Source: Clostridium sp. DL-VIII (GTDB taxonomy: Bacteria; Bacillota; Clostridia; Clostridiales; Clostridiaceae). From it: 64,000 bases of DNA. The position numbers and the translations under genes are program-made. The notes beneath the pieces are model-generated. The model made no database searches. It was not told the DNA's origin and saw only the letters and a list, made by a program, of their open reading frames with translations. The DNA is taken from contig NZ_CM001240.1 in the NCBI RefSeq assembly GCF_000230835.1, forward strand, positions 6,413,358 through 6,477,357, given 5' to 3'. Positions 1 to 8,156 of the stretch are shown here, piece by piece; the stretch's first letter is position 1, and every line of letters starts with the position of its first letter.

Positions 1-147
1 CCCCCATCTAAATAACCTTTGATATGGTGGATTTAATATTAATTCTTTATTTTCTTTTCTTTGTATATATTCCGAAACAACCATATCAAAATGGTCTACT
101 CTAAATTTTTTTCTATTTTCTTTAACTTGTTCATCTATCTTAGTCAT
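1..147 (-). CDS. DUF262 (GmrSD-type) protein, 5' end only
   Basis: This is the first 49 codons of a leftward gene that runs off the window edge. It starts at ATG 147 behind a GAGAGGG ribosome binding site. The N-terminus reads into NPPYQRLFRW, the P-x-YQR-x-x-W motif that opens DUF262 domains (GmrS-like nucleotide-dependent nucleases of type IV restriction and related anti-phage proteins). It follows tniQ in the same direction after a 240-bp gap, so it may be the first cargo gene of the Tn7-like element or simply its neighbour. The DGQQR motif that would confirm activity lies outside the window. Confidence 0.7.
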   Translation of the reverse strand, partial: MTKIDEQVKENRKKFRVDHFDMVVSEYIQRKENKELILNPPYQRLFRWG

Positions 148-389
148 TAATATCCCTCTCTCTTAAAATTTAATAAAAATTTTTTATTAAACTATTACAA
201 TTAACTTTAAAGTAAAATTTTATTTCAACTAAATAACAACTTATACTTATTTTAATTGTTTTTATAATTATTGTCTACGCTTTAATGTACATCTGAATTT
301 ATAAAATCCTAAAATATCCTTTATTTAAAATAAAAACTAATATATTTGAATTTACAAATAGTAATATAGTATTTTTCACTTATTTAATG

Positions 390-1664
390 TTATTGTTCAC
401 TAAAATAATACTTTTTTACAGTCTTCTGACCCAAACCAAGTTCTCTAGATATATACCTTATGCTTACACCTTTCCTTGTAAGGCTTTCTATCTCTTCTTT
501 ATACCTCTCCCCAATAGTAATAACCCTCCCAATCTTATACTTATCTTCTTCACATATATCTGGTCCACATCTAGCATACGTGAATCCACAACATTCACAT
601 TTAAACTTACCAACAGGCTTCTTCTTACTGCAATTATAATTTATTTCAACGCTATCTATTACTGGCTTACAATAGTTATCACAGATTTTATTTAAGCAAA
701 TCCAAGGACCATCTCCAAAAGGCTTGTACTCTTTCTTCTTATTAAAAAATTCTTCTAAATCTATTCCTAAAAATCTTATTAGCAGCAAATGCTTTATTGG
801 ATTTACATTTGATCTGCTTATTCTGAGCATGTATTTAATCCAGTTTGTAATATTGTTACTATAGATATTTAAATCAAATAATTTTAAAAATTCCTCTCCA
901 TAGAACTTAATAAATCTATTTTCTACTTCATCTATATTTACTCTTCCAGATGGTGTACACAAGCCTAATTCTCTTAACCTATTTTTATATTGATCCGTAA
1001 TCCATAGATAGTCTTTATTATTAACTTCATTACATAATAAAGATTGAATATATTTATTAATTGCTAGGAAATGCTCTAAATTATTAATAAACAAATCATT
1101 TATAATGTTTTCTTTAAACTCTATTTCTAACAATGGTACATACGAATTTTTTCCATAATAATGAATTGGTTGCTTACTTATCTTTAAAGGAACTTGATGC
1201 TTATTGCATATAAATACTTCTGGAATTTGGTGTATTCTATGTAAATATGCTTCTCCATAATCCTCTATTTCTTCTTTATAGCATATAGGACATATTTTAA
1301 AATATCCCTGTTGCTTTACACTAACTTGTGCTGCTCCAACTATAGAATGCACACCTCTACCATCGTTTCCTTTTAGCATTTCCGATACAACTTGTTTTTC
1401 ATGAGCATCAATGAATGCTGTATAGTAATTAAATAAAGTATAATTTTTTATAATTTCTTCCGAAGTATATCCAAATGACTTAGGCATATTCTCAACCAAT
1501 CTATCATTATTTGATGGCAAATCAAGGCTGGAAGTAATAATTCCTTCATTGTATAAATCTTGATTAGTTGTTACATAACTAGTGTTTCCACTTCTTAAAT
1601 GGTATCTTGCTAAAATAGAATAAAGTATTTCATCCTCATAAGGAGCAGGAAAAAAGGAGATCAT
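390..1664 (-). CDS. tniQ: TniQ/TnsD-family target-selection protein
   Basis: A 424-aa TniQ-family protein, which in Tn7-like elements recognises the target site and recruits TnsC. The N-terminus (FFPAPYEDEILYSILARYH) is the typical TniQ opening. A zinc-binding cluster follows: C125/C128, then the HRIHQIP segment around residue 142, then C153 and H156. A second Cys-rich cluster lies around residues 320-370. The C-terminus looks like a helix-turn-helix (ISRELGLGQKTVKKYY). Its ATG overlaps the tnsC stop by 4 bp, so the two are probably translationally coupled. It is the only target selector visible; no Cas gene, TnsE or second TniQ is in the window. The target is unknown. Confidence 0.9.
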   Translation of the reverse strand: MISFFPAPYEDEILYSILARYHLRSGNTSYVTTNQDLYNEGIITSSLDLPSNNDRLVENMPKSFGYTSEEIIKNYTLFNYYTAFIDAHEKQVVSEMLKGNDGRGVHSIVGAAQVSVKQQGYFKICPICYKEEIEDYGEAYLHRIHQIPEVFICNKHQVPLKISKQPIHYYGKNSYVPLLEIEFKENIINDLFINNLEHFLAINKYIQSLLCNEVNNKDYLWITDQYKNRLRELGLCTPSGRVNIDEVENRFIKFYGEEFLKLFDLNIYSNNITNWIKYMLRISRSNVNPIKHLLLIRFLGIDLEEFFNKKKEYKPFGDGPWICLNKICDNYCKPVIDSVEINYNCSKKKPVGKFKCECCGFTYARCGPDICEEDKYKIGRVITIGERYKEEIESLTRKGVSIRYISRELGLGQKTVKKYYFSEQ

Positions 1665-3289
1665 ACAATCTCCCTGCTTTCAAAGTCTGCACTTGTTATA
1701 TACCCCTTTTCTTTTAAAGCCAGATAAGGTGATTTATCTTCTTCCTTTGCAGACTTTATTATAAATCTAATATCATCTTCTTTTAAATTTGAACTTTTAT
1801 TTCTTGTTGCTTTTATTGTATCAACTACCTTTATTGCTTCAACTACCAATTTATTAATTCCAATTTCCTCATCTTCTGATAGTACCTTTTCTATAGCAGA
1901 AACAGCCTTCTTCCTATCTATATCCAACTCCATTAATCTTATAAGCGCCTCTTCTTTTTTACTTAACTGCTTTTTTCTTTTAGCAATCTTATAATCTTGT
2001 ATTCTAGAATTTAAATTAACATCTGTATTAGTTTTGGATAGAAAATCTTCATAATCAATCGTAGAAATATCTTCATACTTAGCAATTCTTCGTATATCAT
2101 TACTTTTCATTGCATCTATCATTGGCTTTACTGCATTTAAATTTTTATCCACAACTTCCTTTATTATATCCACAGTGATTTCTTCTTTTCCTGTGGATAT
2201 TGCTTTTATTTGTGCCATCGCATATATCTTTACTGCTATATCTATTATTCCTTGAGATTCTTCATATAATAGATTAATCAATTCTTCTGTTAATGGTGTT
2301 TTCTTTTTAGTAAATTGGTATTCCCAGATTGTGTCCATTAGCAAACTGAAACTTTCATCATTTTTTAATCTTTCCCATATTATGTTTCCACCTGTTCCTA
2401 ATGTTCTTCTTGCCATCCTAAAATCATTTTGAAGCAGATTCTTCGCCTTCATCGTTCCCACTAAAACTACTGGAATTCCAACTGTATTTACTAGTGTAGT
2501 AAAGAAATTTAGCATTTTATCTACTCCACCAGATTTTGCTTGACTTAAATGTTGTATTTCATCTATTATAAGCAACCCCAGCCCACTATTTCTCGCTACT
2601 TGTCCTAAGACGCTTAACAATGTATCAACTGTTCTTTTTGATGTTGCATATTTCTCAAAATAATTTGTTCCTAAAACTTGATCTATCCTACTAAAAAAAT
2701 CTATGCAAAGACCTTTAACACTTCCATCGAATGGACAATCGATTTTTAACCAAACAACTTGATAAATAGAAACTTTTTTATCTTTATATTGATAATGCGC
2801 TATAACCTGTGGAAAATTACTAAGAACTCTATTTAAACTACTACTCTTCCCTAATCCTGATGCACCAATAATAGATAACGAATTTGCAGTATTACAAAAA
2901 CCATTTATATTATCTATCTCTTCATAATGTAACTTTATAAAACCACTAATAAAAGATTCTGTATATTCTTTGCTTAATGGATTCCTTGAAATATAGCCTG
3001 TTCTAATCATTGTTGATATTCTACTTTCTAAATCTATATGCCTTGGAAGCGGTTGAAAAACTTTAAATAACCTTTCTGATATTATGTGAATTCTTATGTG
3101 ATCTGGTAGTTTTCGTTCGTCATCATTATAATAGGGATACATTCCTAAAGAATCTATTACTTTTTCTTTATTACTTATATCAGGTAATGCTTCTAAAAAA
3201 GGATTTCCTTTATATTCTTCTATTACTTGCTCCTTATATTCCGCTCTATATGCTATTGCACCATTACACAAAACAATCTTTTTATCCAT
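1661..3289 (-). CDS. tnsC: TnsC-like AAA+ transposition ATPase
   Basis: A 542-aa AAA+ regulator that in Tn7-type elements links the target-selection protein (TniQ) to the TnsA/TnsB transposase. Walker A (GASGLGKS) is at about residues 142-149 and Walker B (LLIIDEIQHL) at about 239-248, as expected for the TnsC/TniB family. The C-terminal 140 residues are highly charged and Lys-rich and probably contact the partner proteins. Its start codon overlaps the end of tnsB by 8 bp and its stop overlaps the tniQ start by 4 bp. All core ATPase motifs visible are intact. Confidence 0.92.
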   Translation of the reverse strand: MDKKIVLCNGAIAYRAEYKEQVIEEYKGNPFLEALPDISNKEKVIDSLGMYPYYNDDERKLPDHIRIHIISERLFKVFQPLPRHIDLESRISTMIRTGYISRNPLSKEYTESFISGFIKLHYEEIDNINGFCNTANSLSIIGASGLGKSSSLNRVLSNFPQVIAHYQYKDKKVSIYQVVWLKIDCPFDGSVKGLCIDFFSRIDQVLGTNYFEKYATSKRTVDTLLSVLGQVARNSGLGLLIIDEIQHLSQAKSGGVDKMLNFFTTLVNTVGIPVVLVGTMKAKNLLQNDFRMARRTLGTGGNIIWERLKNDESFSLLMDTIWEYQFTKKKTPLTEELINLLYEESQGIIDIAVKIYAMAQIKAISTGKEEITVDIIKEVVDKNLNAVKPMIDAMKSNDIRRIAKYEDISTIDYEDFLSKTNTDVNLNSRIQDYKIAKRKKQLSKKEEALIRLMELDIDRKKAVSAIEKVLSEDEEIGINKLVVEAIKVVDTIKATRNKSSNLKEDDIRFIIKSAKEEDKSPYLALKEKGYITSADFESREIV

Positions 3290-5408
3290 TTAAATTTTCT
3301 CTCCTTTCCCTTTGTCTTTGCTTTAACAACGATAATTCATTCATTACATTACTGTTGAAATCATACTCTTCTATATTATCTTTTCTAGCAATTTCACCCT
3401 CTTCCCCTATCTCAAAATACTCGTTTCCTCTATTTATTTGTTTTTCTATTTTTCTATTTTCATCTATACCTTTTAATCTTTCAGTATTACTTTCATTGGT
3501 ATACTGATAATCTTGCTTTGCAGAATCTACAATTCTTTCTATATCATCCATTAGATTTACTTTTGCTTGTAGTTCTGATTCCTTCATTAAATTAACATCT
3601 AGTTTTTCTCTGCTTATTAAATATTGAACATCATCAAAACATTTATTTTTATACTTATTTTGATGTTCTAACAAAAAGCATTTTTCATAATCTCTACCAT
3701 TATCTTTTTTTATATAGATATAATCCATCTTTCTTAAATCATACGAAATATTTATTTTCCAGCTACCACTATTTCTAGACTTTTCAAACCAGTGTTCCTC
3801 TAGCGATTCTTTTGAAGCATAATATGCACCATTGAATCTTATTCCCTTGCTTGTTACTGTTGCACTTCCTGTCGGCATAAGGTTTAATAGAACAATATCT
3901 TTAGGCAAACTTTTTAATCTTCCAGAAATATTCTCTATACCCCAATTCCATAATTCAATAGGAACTGCTTTTACATCATCTTCTATCTGGAATTGACTTC
4001 TATCATATTCCCTCAAAACATGGCTGTTATTATGATAAAGTATTGTTTTTATTATAATTTTAGTGAATTCCTTTATTGTTAGTTTAGCATCTAGCCTATA
4101 ATCTTTATCTCCACGTTCTTTGAAATTGCCATCCACTTTTCCTACTAAAAAAGGCTTAGTATAAGTATTTAAAACTCTAAAGTTTTGCTCTACACAACCT
4201 TTCCAATCTGCTCTAAATGGGGGTGTAACCTTTATTCCAATGCCTAATGCCTGCACTAAACTTTCAATATTTTTGCCTTCCATTTCACCTCTATCCGCAA
4301 TTATGTGATCTGGTAAATTATTGACCGGCCATTCTTCTGGTGCTATTTCAATATCATATTCTTTGCATAACTTAACTTTATCTTCTACAACACTAGCCAA
4401 TGCCATTGCTGCTCCAATAAAACTTGGTCCTTCTAATCCAACATAAAAACCTACAATCATTCTGCTGAAAGAATCTAATACCATATATAATACTGGTCTT
4501 CCAATAATCCAATTTCTATTGAATTCACTCACCACATACACATCTGCAACCGTTGCATCTATTTGATATAAACTTCCCGGCCCTAATACATCATTATTAG
4601 TATTCCCCAAAATGGCTCTATGCTTCTGCTCATATTTTTTAGAACCGAATCTACTTACTACTTCTTTCTTATAATTTCTATTTTTGTAAAACCAATACTT
4701 AAATTGTTCGTAGGTTGGTAATTGATCATTTGATAAAACATCTTGTTGATTGTCTTTATTTCTAAAATACTCTTTTATCATCAACTGATATGTTGTAGTT
4801 AACGGATTCTTGCTGCTGGTATTGTAATATTTATTAATGGATAGTTTAAAAATTCTCTTAATATTATCATCCACATTTATACCTTTTCCTAAAAGTTGAC
4901 TGTTATTTCTTGGTCTTCCTCTCTTTGTGTCTTCTGAAATACTCTTTTCTTTACCCCTTCCACCTGAATTTTTAAATTCTGGAACTAGAGCATTCTTATT
5001 CTTACCTCTGCACCAATATCTTTTAAGGTATCTGTTTATGGTACTTTCGCTAATATTCAGATTTTCTGATATATATAAAATTAGTTTTCTTCTTTCTTTA
5101 GAAATATAAACATAAGGTTCTTTGTCAACTATCGATTTTATAACATCCCATGCTTTATCTCTATACTGTATATATAATGTAGGAATTTCTTCTTCCTTTA
5201 ATATATTTATATATTTGTCACTTGGTTCAAACGCTATATTTTCTAACTTGAGCATATCTTCTATATAAGACATTCTGTATTTTATAGGCATCTTATTTTC
5301 CTTTACATCTATCAGAAAAATAATATCTTCTTCTTTATCAAACCATAGAATCCTGTCAACTCGCTCGTCTCCATTTAACCATTTTAGTAAATTGTTAACT
5401 TGTATCAC
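3282..5408 (-). CDS. tnsB: TnsB-like DDE transposase
   Basis: A 708-aa DDE transposase that binds the element ends and performs 3'-end cleavage and strand transfer. The catalytic triad looks intact: D284 in YQIDAT, D372 in IADRGE and E407 in WKGCVEQNF, with Tn7/Mu-type spacing. Residues about 105-165 form an HTH-like segment followed by a basic linker, probably part of the end-binding region. The start is GTG, preceded by AAGGGGTGG. It lies 17 bp after tnsA and overlaps tnsC by 8 bp. The length fits the TnsB family. Confidence 0.93.
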   Translation of the reverse strand: MIQVNNLLKWLNGDERVDRILWFDKEEDIIFLIDVKENKMPIKYRMSYIEDMLKLENIAFEPSDKYINILKEEEIPTLYIQYRDKAWDVIKSIVDKEPYVYISKERRKLILYISENLNISESTINRYLKRYWCRGKNKNALVPEFKNSGGRGKEKSISEDTKRGRPRNNSQLLGKGINVDDNIKRIFKLSINKYYNTSSKNPLTTTYQLMIKEYFRNKDNQQDVLSNDQLPTYEQFKYWFYKNRNYKKEVVSRFGSKKYEQKHRAILGNTNNDVLGPGSLYQIDATVADVYVVSEFNRNWIIGRPVLYMVLDSFSRMIVGFYVGLEGPSFIGAAMALASVVEDKVKLCKEYDIEIAPEEWPVNNLPDHIIADRGEMEGKNIESLVQALGIGIKVTPPFRADWKGCVEQNFRVLNTYTKPFLVGKVDGNFKERGDKDYRLDAKLTIKEFTKIIIKTILYHNNSHVLREYDRSQFQIEDDVKAVPIELWNWGIENISGRLKSLPKDIVLLNLMPTGSATVTSKGIRFNGAYYASKESLEEHWFEKSRNSGSWKINISYDLRKMDYIYIKKDNGRDYEKCFLLEHQNKYKNKCFDDVQYLISREKLDVNLMKESELQAKVNLMDDIERIVDSAKQDYQYTNESNTERLKGIDENRKIEKQINRGNEYFEIGEEGEIARKDNIEEYDFNSNVMNELSLLKQRQRERRENLNG

Positions 5409-5425
5409 TAAGATCCACCCCTTGC

Positions 5426-6232
5426 TTATTTAGTGATTTCTGAAAAAGTAAGATTCAAATCAATACTCTTATCCATATGAATCTCTACAACTCTTGCTGC
5501 TAAAAGATATTTGAATATAAATATTCCGGTTCCTTCCTTTAAAGAATTTTTAACTTCAAAATCCTTGGCTAATTTTCTGATTGATAAATCACTTGAGTTA
5601 GCATAATCCAAGAATTCTCCACATAATCTAACCATAGATTTTTCATCAATATCATAATTTTTATATTCATTGAGTACTGCATGAAACCATTGAATATTTT
5701 TAACCTTTTCTTTAGGAATATCATCTTCTGTCACTATAGCCCAATCTATATCTTGTGCTTTCCAATACCTACGTTCCAGTTCTAACTTCTCCATAGTTGT
5801 TGATTTTTCTAACACTGATTTATATTTAACACTTCTTGCAAAACAATCAATTCCTCCTTCTGCAGTTCTCACCAGTATTAAAAAAGTTGTTGTTATAACA
5901 TATTGTTCATTTGTATATTTATCTTTGAAAGCATTAACATTTATATCCTCAACATCTACAACATCATACAGATTCAATAATGGATAATGTTCTTTAATAT
6001 CTATAACCTTTTGATCCCAATCCCATAAATAAAAACATTGTGTTTCCAAATCACTGAAAAAATGATGTACTCTCTTTGTCTTGTTTCCTAGAATTCTACT
6101 TGCTCTACCTGTGGAAGGAAAATCTTGAACTGTTAACCAAGGCTTATATGAAGCCAAATTTCCTTTACCTCTTCCTTCTCTTAAATATCTTTCTAATTTT
6201 TGCTTACTCCAAGTGTTATTTCTTTTAGACAT
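5426..6232 (-). CDS. tnsA: TnsA-like endonuclease, catalytic Asp apparently replaced by Thr
   Basis: A 268-aa TnsA homologue. In Tn7, TnsA cuts the 5' ends so that the element moves by cut-and-paste. The family landmarks are clear: E63 in SDLETQ, K136 in ARSVKYK and the KLELERRYW segment at 150-156. The position expected to hold the second catalytic residue (Asp114 in Tn7, normally followed by Phe/Leu-Leu) reads TTTFLIL at 114-120, so Thr116 replaces Asp. If the alignment is right, 5' cleavage may be lost. D129 in GGID could substitute, but it sits much closer to the Lys than usual. The start codon overlaps the resolvase stop. Confidence 0.85.
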   Translation of the reverse strand: MSKRNNTWSKQKLERYLREGRGKGNLASYKPWLTVQDFPSTGRASRILGNKTKRVHHFFSDLETQCFYLWDWDQKVIDIKEHYPLLNLYDVVDVEDINVNAFKDKYTNEQYVITTTFLILVRTAEGGIDCFARSVKYKSVLEKSTTMEKLELERRYWKAQDIDWAIVTEDDIPKEKVKNIQWFHAVLNEYKNYDIDEKSMVRLCGEFLDYANSSDLSIRKLAKDFEVKNSLKEGTGIFIFKYLLAARVVEIHMDKSIDLNLTFSEITK

Positions 6233-6857
6233 TATCCATTCGCTCCCTTATTGTATCATTTTCAAACTCTGAAACCCTCCTATAAAAGGTATTTGGTTTG
6301 ATATCAAGCATTTTCATGGCTTTTTTTGCAGTGAAATTTCCATTCTTCCACTGCATATAAATAGTTTTGAAATTATCACTTACTTGTATTTTAGGTCTAC
6401 CAAATTTAACATTTCTTAGTTTCGCAGATTCTATGCCTTCCATTTGTCGCTGCTTTATATTTATACGTTCTTCTTCTGCCAGCCACGCTAATATTTGAAG
6501 AACTAGATCCGTAATTAATTGCCCTACCCCTTTTAAATCTTTATACTTACGTGTATCTAAGATTTCCATATCTAAAACTACAATATCGATATCATTATCA
6601 CTAAGCCACTTCCATTGCTCTAAAATGCTTGTTTTATTTCTTCCGAGCCTATCAATAGATTTTATAAACAAAACATCTCCACTTCTGATTGATCTTTTTA
6701 ATGCATTCCATTCTGGTCTATCAAAATCTTTACCGCTGGCTTTATCCATATACACATCCCGGGAGTCAATGTCCAACTTTTTAATTGCATCCAATTGTCT
6801 ATTTTCATTTTGATCTTTAGAAGATACCCTTCCATAAAAGTAATTTCTTATCCCCAT
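6225..6857 (-). CDS. Serine resolvase/invertase (TniR-like)
   Basis: A 210-aa small serine recombinase of resolvase type. The catalytic signature YGRVSSKDQN puts the nucleophile at Ser12; the active-site SIDRLGRN motif and a C-terminal helix-turn-helix (TAKKAMKMLDIKPNTFYRRV) are present. The chosen start follows AAGGAGG; an upstream in-frame ATG at 6896 lacks such a site. It leads the transposition operon and overlaps tnsA by 8 bp. Resolvases accompany replicative elements such as Tn3 and Tn5053 and are unexpected beside a functional TnsA. This suggests the element forms cointegrates that this enzyme resolves. Confidence 0.9.
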   Translation of the reverse strand: MGIRNYFYGRVSSKDQNENRQLDAIKKLDIDSRDVYMDKASGKDFDRPEWNALKRSIRSGDVLFIKSIDRLGRNKTSILEQWKWLSDNDIDIVVLDMEILDTRKYKDLKGVGQLITDLVLQILAWLAEEERINIKQRQMEGIESAKLRNVKFGRPKIQVSDNFKTIYMQWKNGNFTAKKAMKMLDIKPNTFYRRVSEFENDTIRERMDNV

Positions 6858-6980
6858 AAAAAAACTTACCTCCTTCAAAATTTTATAGCATTGCAAAAAG
6901 TGTACATTATGAATTATATAATAATTGCACTTTTATACGCATGCATTTGTTCCAAAAGTCCATATTTTAGCTTATGAAAT

Positions 6981-7010
6981 ATTGCAAAATTACTTACTAC
7001 ATTTTGCAAT
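6981..7010. repeat. Perfect 10-bp inverted repeat upstream of the resolvase
   Basis: ATTGCAAAAT (6981-6990) and its exact inverse ATTTTGCAAT (7001-7010) flank a 10-bp spacer. The 30-bp total and the position about 125 bp upstream of the resolvase start fit a serine-recombinase crossover subsite or an autoregulatory operator. A looser pair, GCAAAAAGTG and GCACTTTTAT, lies nearby at about 6893-6940. The role is inferred only. Confidence 0.5.
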
Positions 7011-7198
7011 TATCTGTTAGTCCAAATTTCATAGAATTTATAATTTAGATATTAATATCTTATATACACATTATACTAAAAAACTTTATTCTCTAGAGCA
7101 TTCTTGAGTAATTTTCTTAATACATAAAGGTTATGATTCTACAGAAATTTTGCGCTTTCAAAATATATGAAAATTATTCAATATAATTAACACAATAT

Positions 7199-7247
7199 CT
7201 AAAAAATCTGCAATACCCTTTATAAACTATCTTTGCATATTTTTTAG
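7199..7247. repeat. Long palindrome, copy 1
   Basis: CTAAAAAATCTGCAA and TTGCATATTTTTTAG form nearly perfect inverted arms around a ~19-bp centre containing CCCTTTATAAAC. It is the copy closest to the transposition operon and lacks the conserved side flank seen in copies 2 and 3. Confidence 0.7.
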
Positions 7248-7492
7248 GCTTGAATAAGACATTATTTGAAGAATCATTATTGTTTAGTAACTTTATAATC
7301 TTAAAAATTTCTTCTCTCAACAATATTTCTTACTGCTTTAGAAATAGAAACTTGTTTTCTTTTTCTTATGAAGTAGGTTTAATATTTAGACCGTATTTAA
7401 AATATTCACTATTCTCTTAAAAGTTTAGTTCTCAGAAGCAGTGCAACTGACCGTAGGGAAGATGCTAATCCAATTAAGAATTAAAATCACAT

Positions 7493-7540
7493 CTAAAAAA
7501 TCTGCAAACCCCTTTATATAATATATTGCAATTTTTTTAG
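7493..7540. repeat. Long palindrome, copy 2
   Basis: The arms are CTAAAAAATCTGCAA and TTGCAATTTTTTTAG, with one arm change relative to copy 1 and a centre rich in CCCCTTTATA. It closes the first ~266-bp tandem unit. Confidence 0.7.
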
Positions 7541-7757
7541 AATAAATAGTTCCTCCTTGGAAATCCATTATTTTAGTAATCTTCTGCTTTCAGCAACAGT
7601 TTATACTTCTTTAGAATAAAAAATGTTTTATTATGAAGTACTTTAAATATTAAGAAAACACTTCAAATGCTTACTATTTCTCTAAATTTTTAGTTTTCAT
7701 AAGCAGTACAACTGACCGCAGGGAAGGTGCTAATTCAATTAAGAATTAAAATTACAT

Positions 7758-7806
7758 CTAAAAAATCTGCAACCCCCTTTATAAACATATATTGCATATT
7801 TTTTAT
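7758..7806. repeat. Long palindrome, copy 3
   Basis: The arms are CTAAAAAATCTGCAA and TTGCATATTTTTTAT around a centre of CCCCCTTTATAAAC. It closes the second ~266-bp unit. The spacing from copy 1 to 2 to 3 is 294 and 265 bp. Confidence 0.7.
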
Positions 7807-8093
7807 GTTTACTAACTGCTTTCTAAGGCAAAAAATATTTCTTAACTTTAAAGTATCAATCTAATAACTTTATTAGTGCTTATTTATTGCATTAGAAGAA
7901 TAAAAATTTCAAAAAACTTCTAACATCAAATATGGTGATTATACTCCAAAATGTCGAGCAACATATTCAAACCACAATATATATACAATCACATACTGAA
8001 AATTGATTTATAGCTTTTGTGTTTTAATCATATAGTTATTTAAATATTTTTCACAAGCTTTCTTTCAAAATGATTTATATATTCAACTTAAAA

Positions 8094-8128
8094 CTATGCA
8101 TATATATGAATTCAATATACATGCATAG
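8094..8128 (-). terminator. Terminator hairpin after the helicase gene
   Basis: CTATGCATATAT pairs with an imperfect inverse ending CATGCATAG, and the leftward strand continues into TTTT. It lies about 30 bp past the helicase stop. Confidence 0.55.
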
Positions 8129-8156
8129 CTTATTTCACTTAAATTATAAATACCGC

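Larger units (their letters stand above)
7275..7806. repeat. Tandem ~266-bp repeat, two units
   Basis: Two adjacent units (about 7275-7540 and 7541-7806) align along their length. The best-conserved part is the last 120 bp (7421-7540 against 7686-7806). Within it, the block starting AGCAGTGCAACTGACCG differs between units by only a handful of transitions, whereas the outer parts have diverged freely. No open frame is shared. Uneven conservation without coding potential suggests a structured RNA or protein-binding element. On the minus strand each unit offers a TTGCAG hexamer as a weak -35 candidate. Confidence 0.75.

Noticed and set aside
387..695. 102-aa ORF antisense to tniQ
   Set aside because: It lies inside tniQ on the opposite strand, lacks a ribosome binding site and reads as low-complexity hydrophobic sequence.
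286..6904. TGTACA at 286-291 and 6899-6904 as transposon ends
   Set aside because: The inner sequences do not form matching inverted ends or repeated TnsB sites, and the hexamer is a palindrome likely by chance.
7199..7806. CRISPR array or CAST guide locus next to the Tn7-like genes
   Set aside because: There are only three palindromes about 265-294 bp apart, units are similar along their whole length, and no Cas gene is visible.
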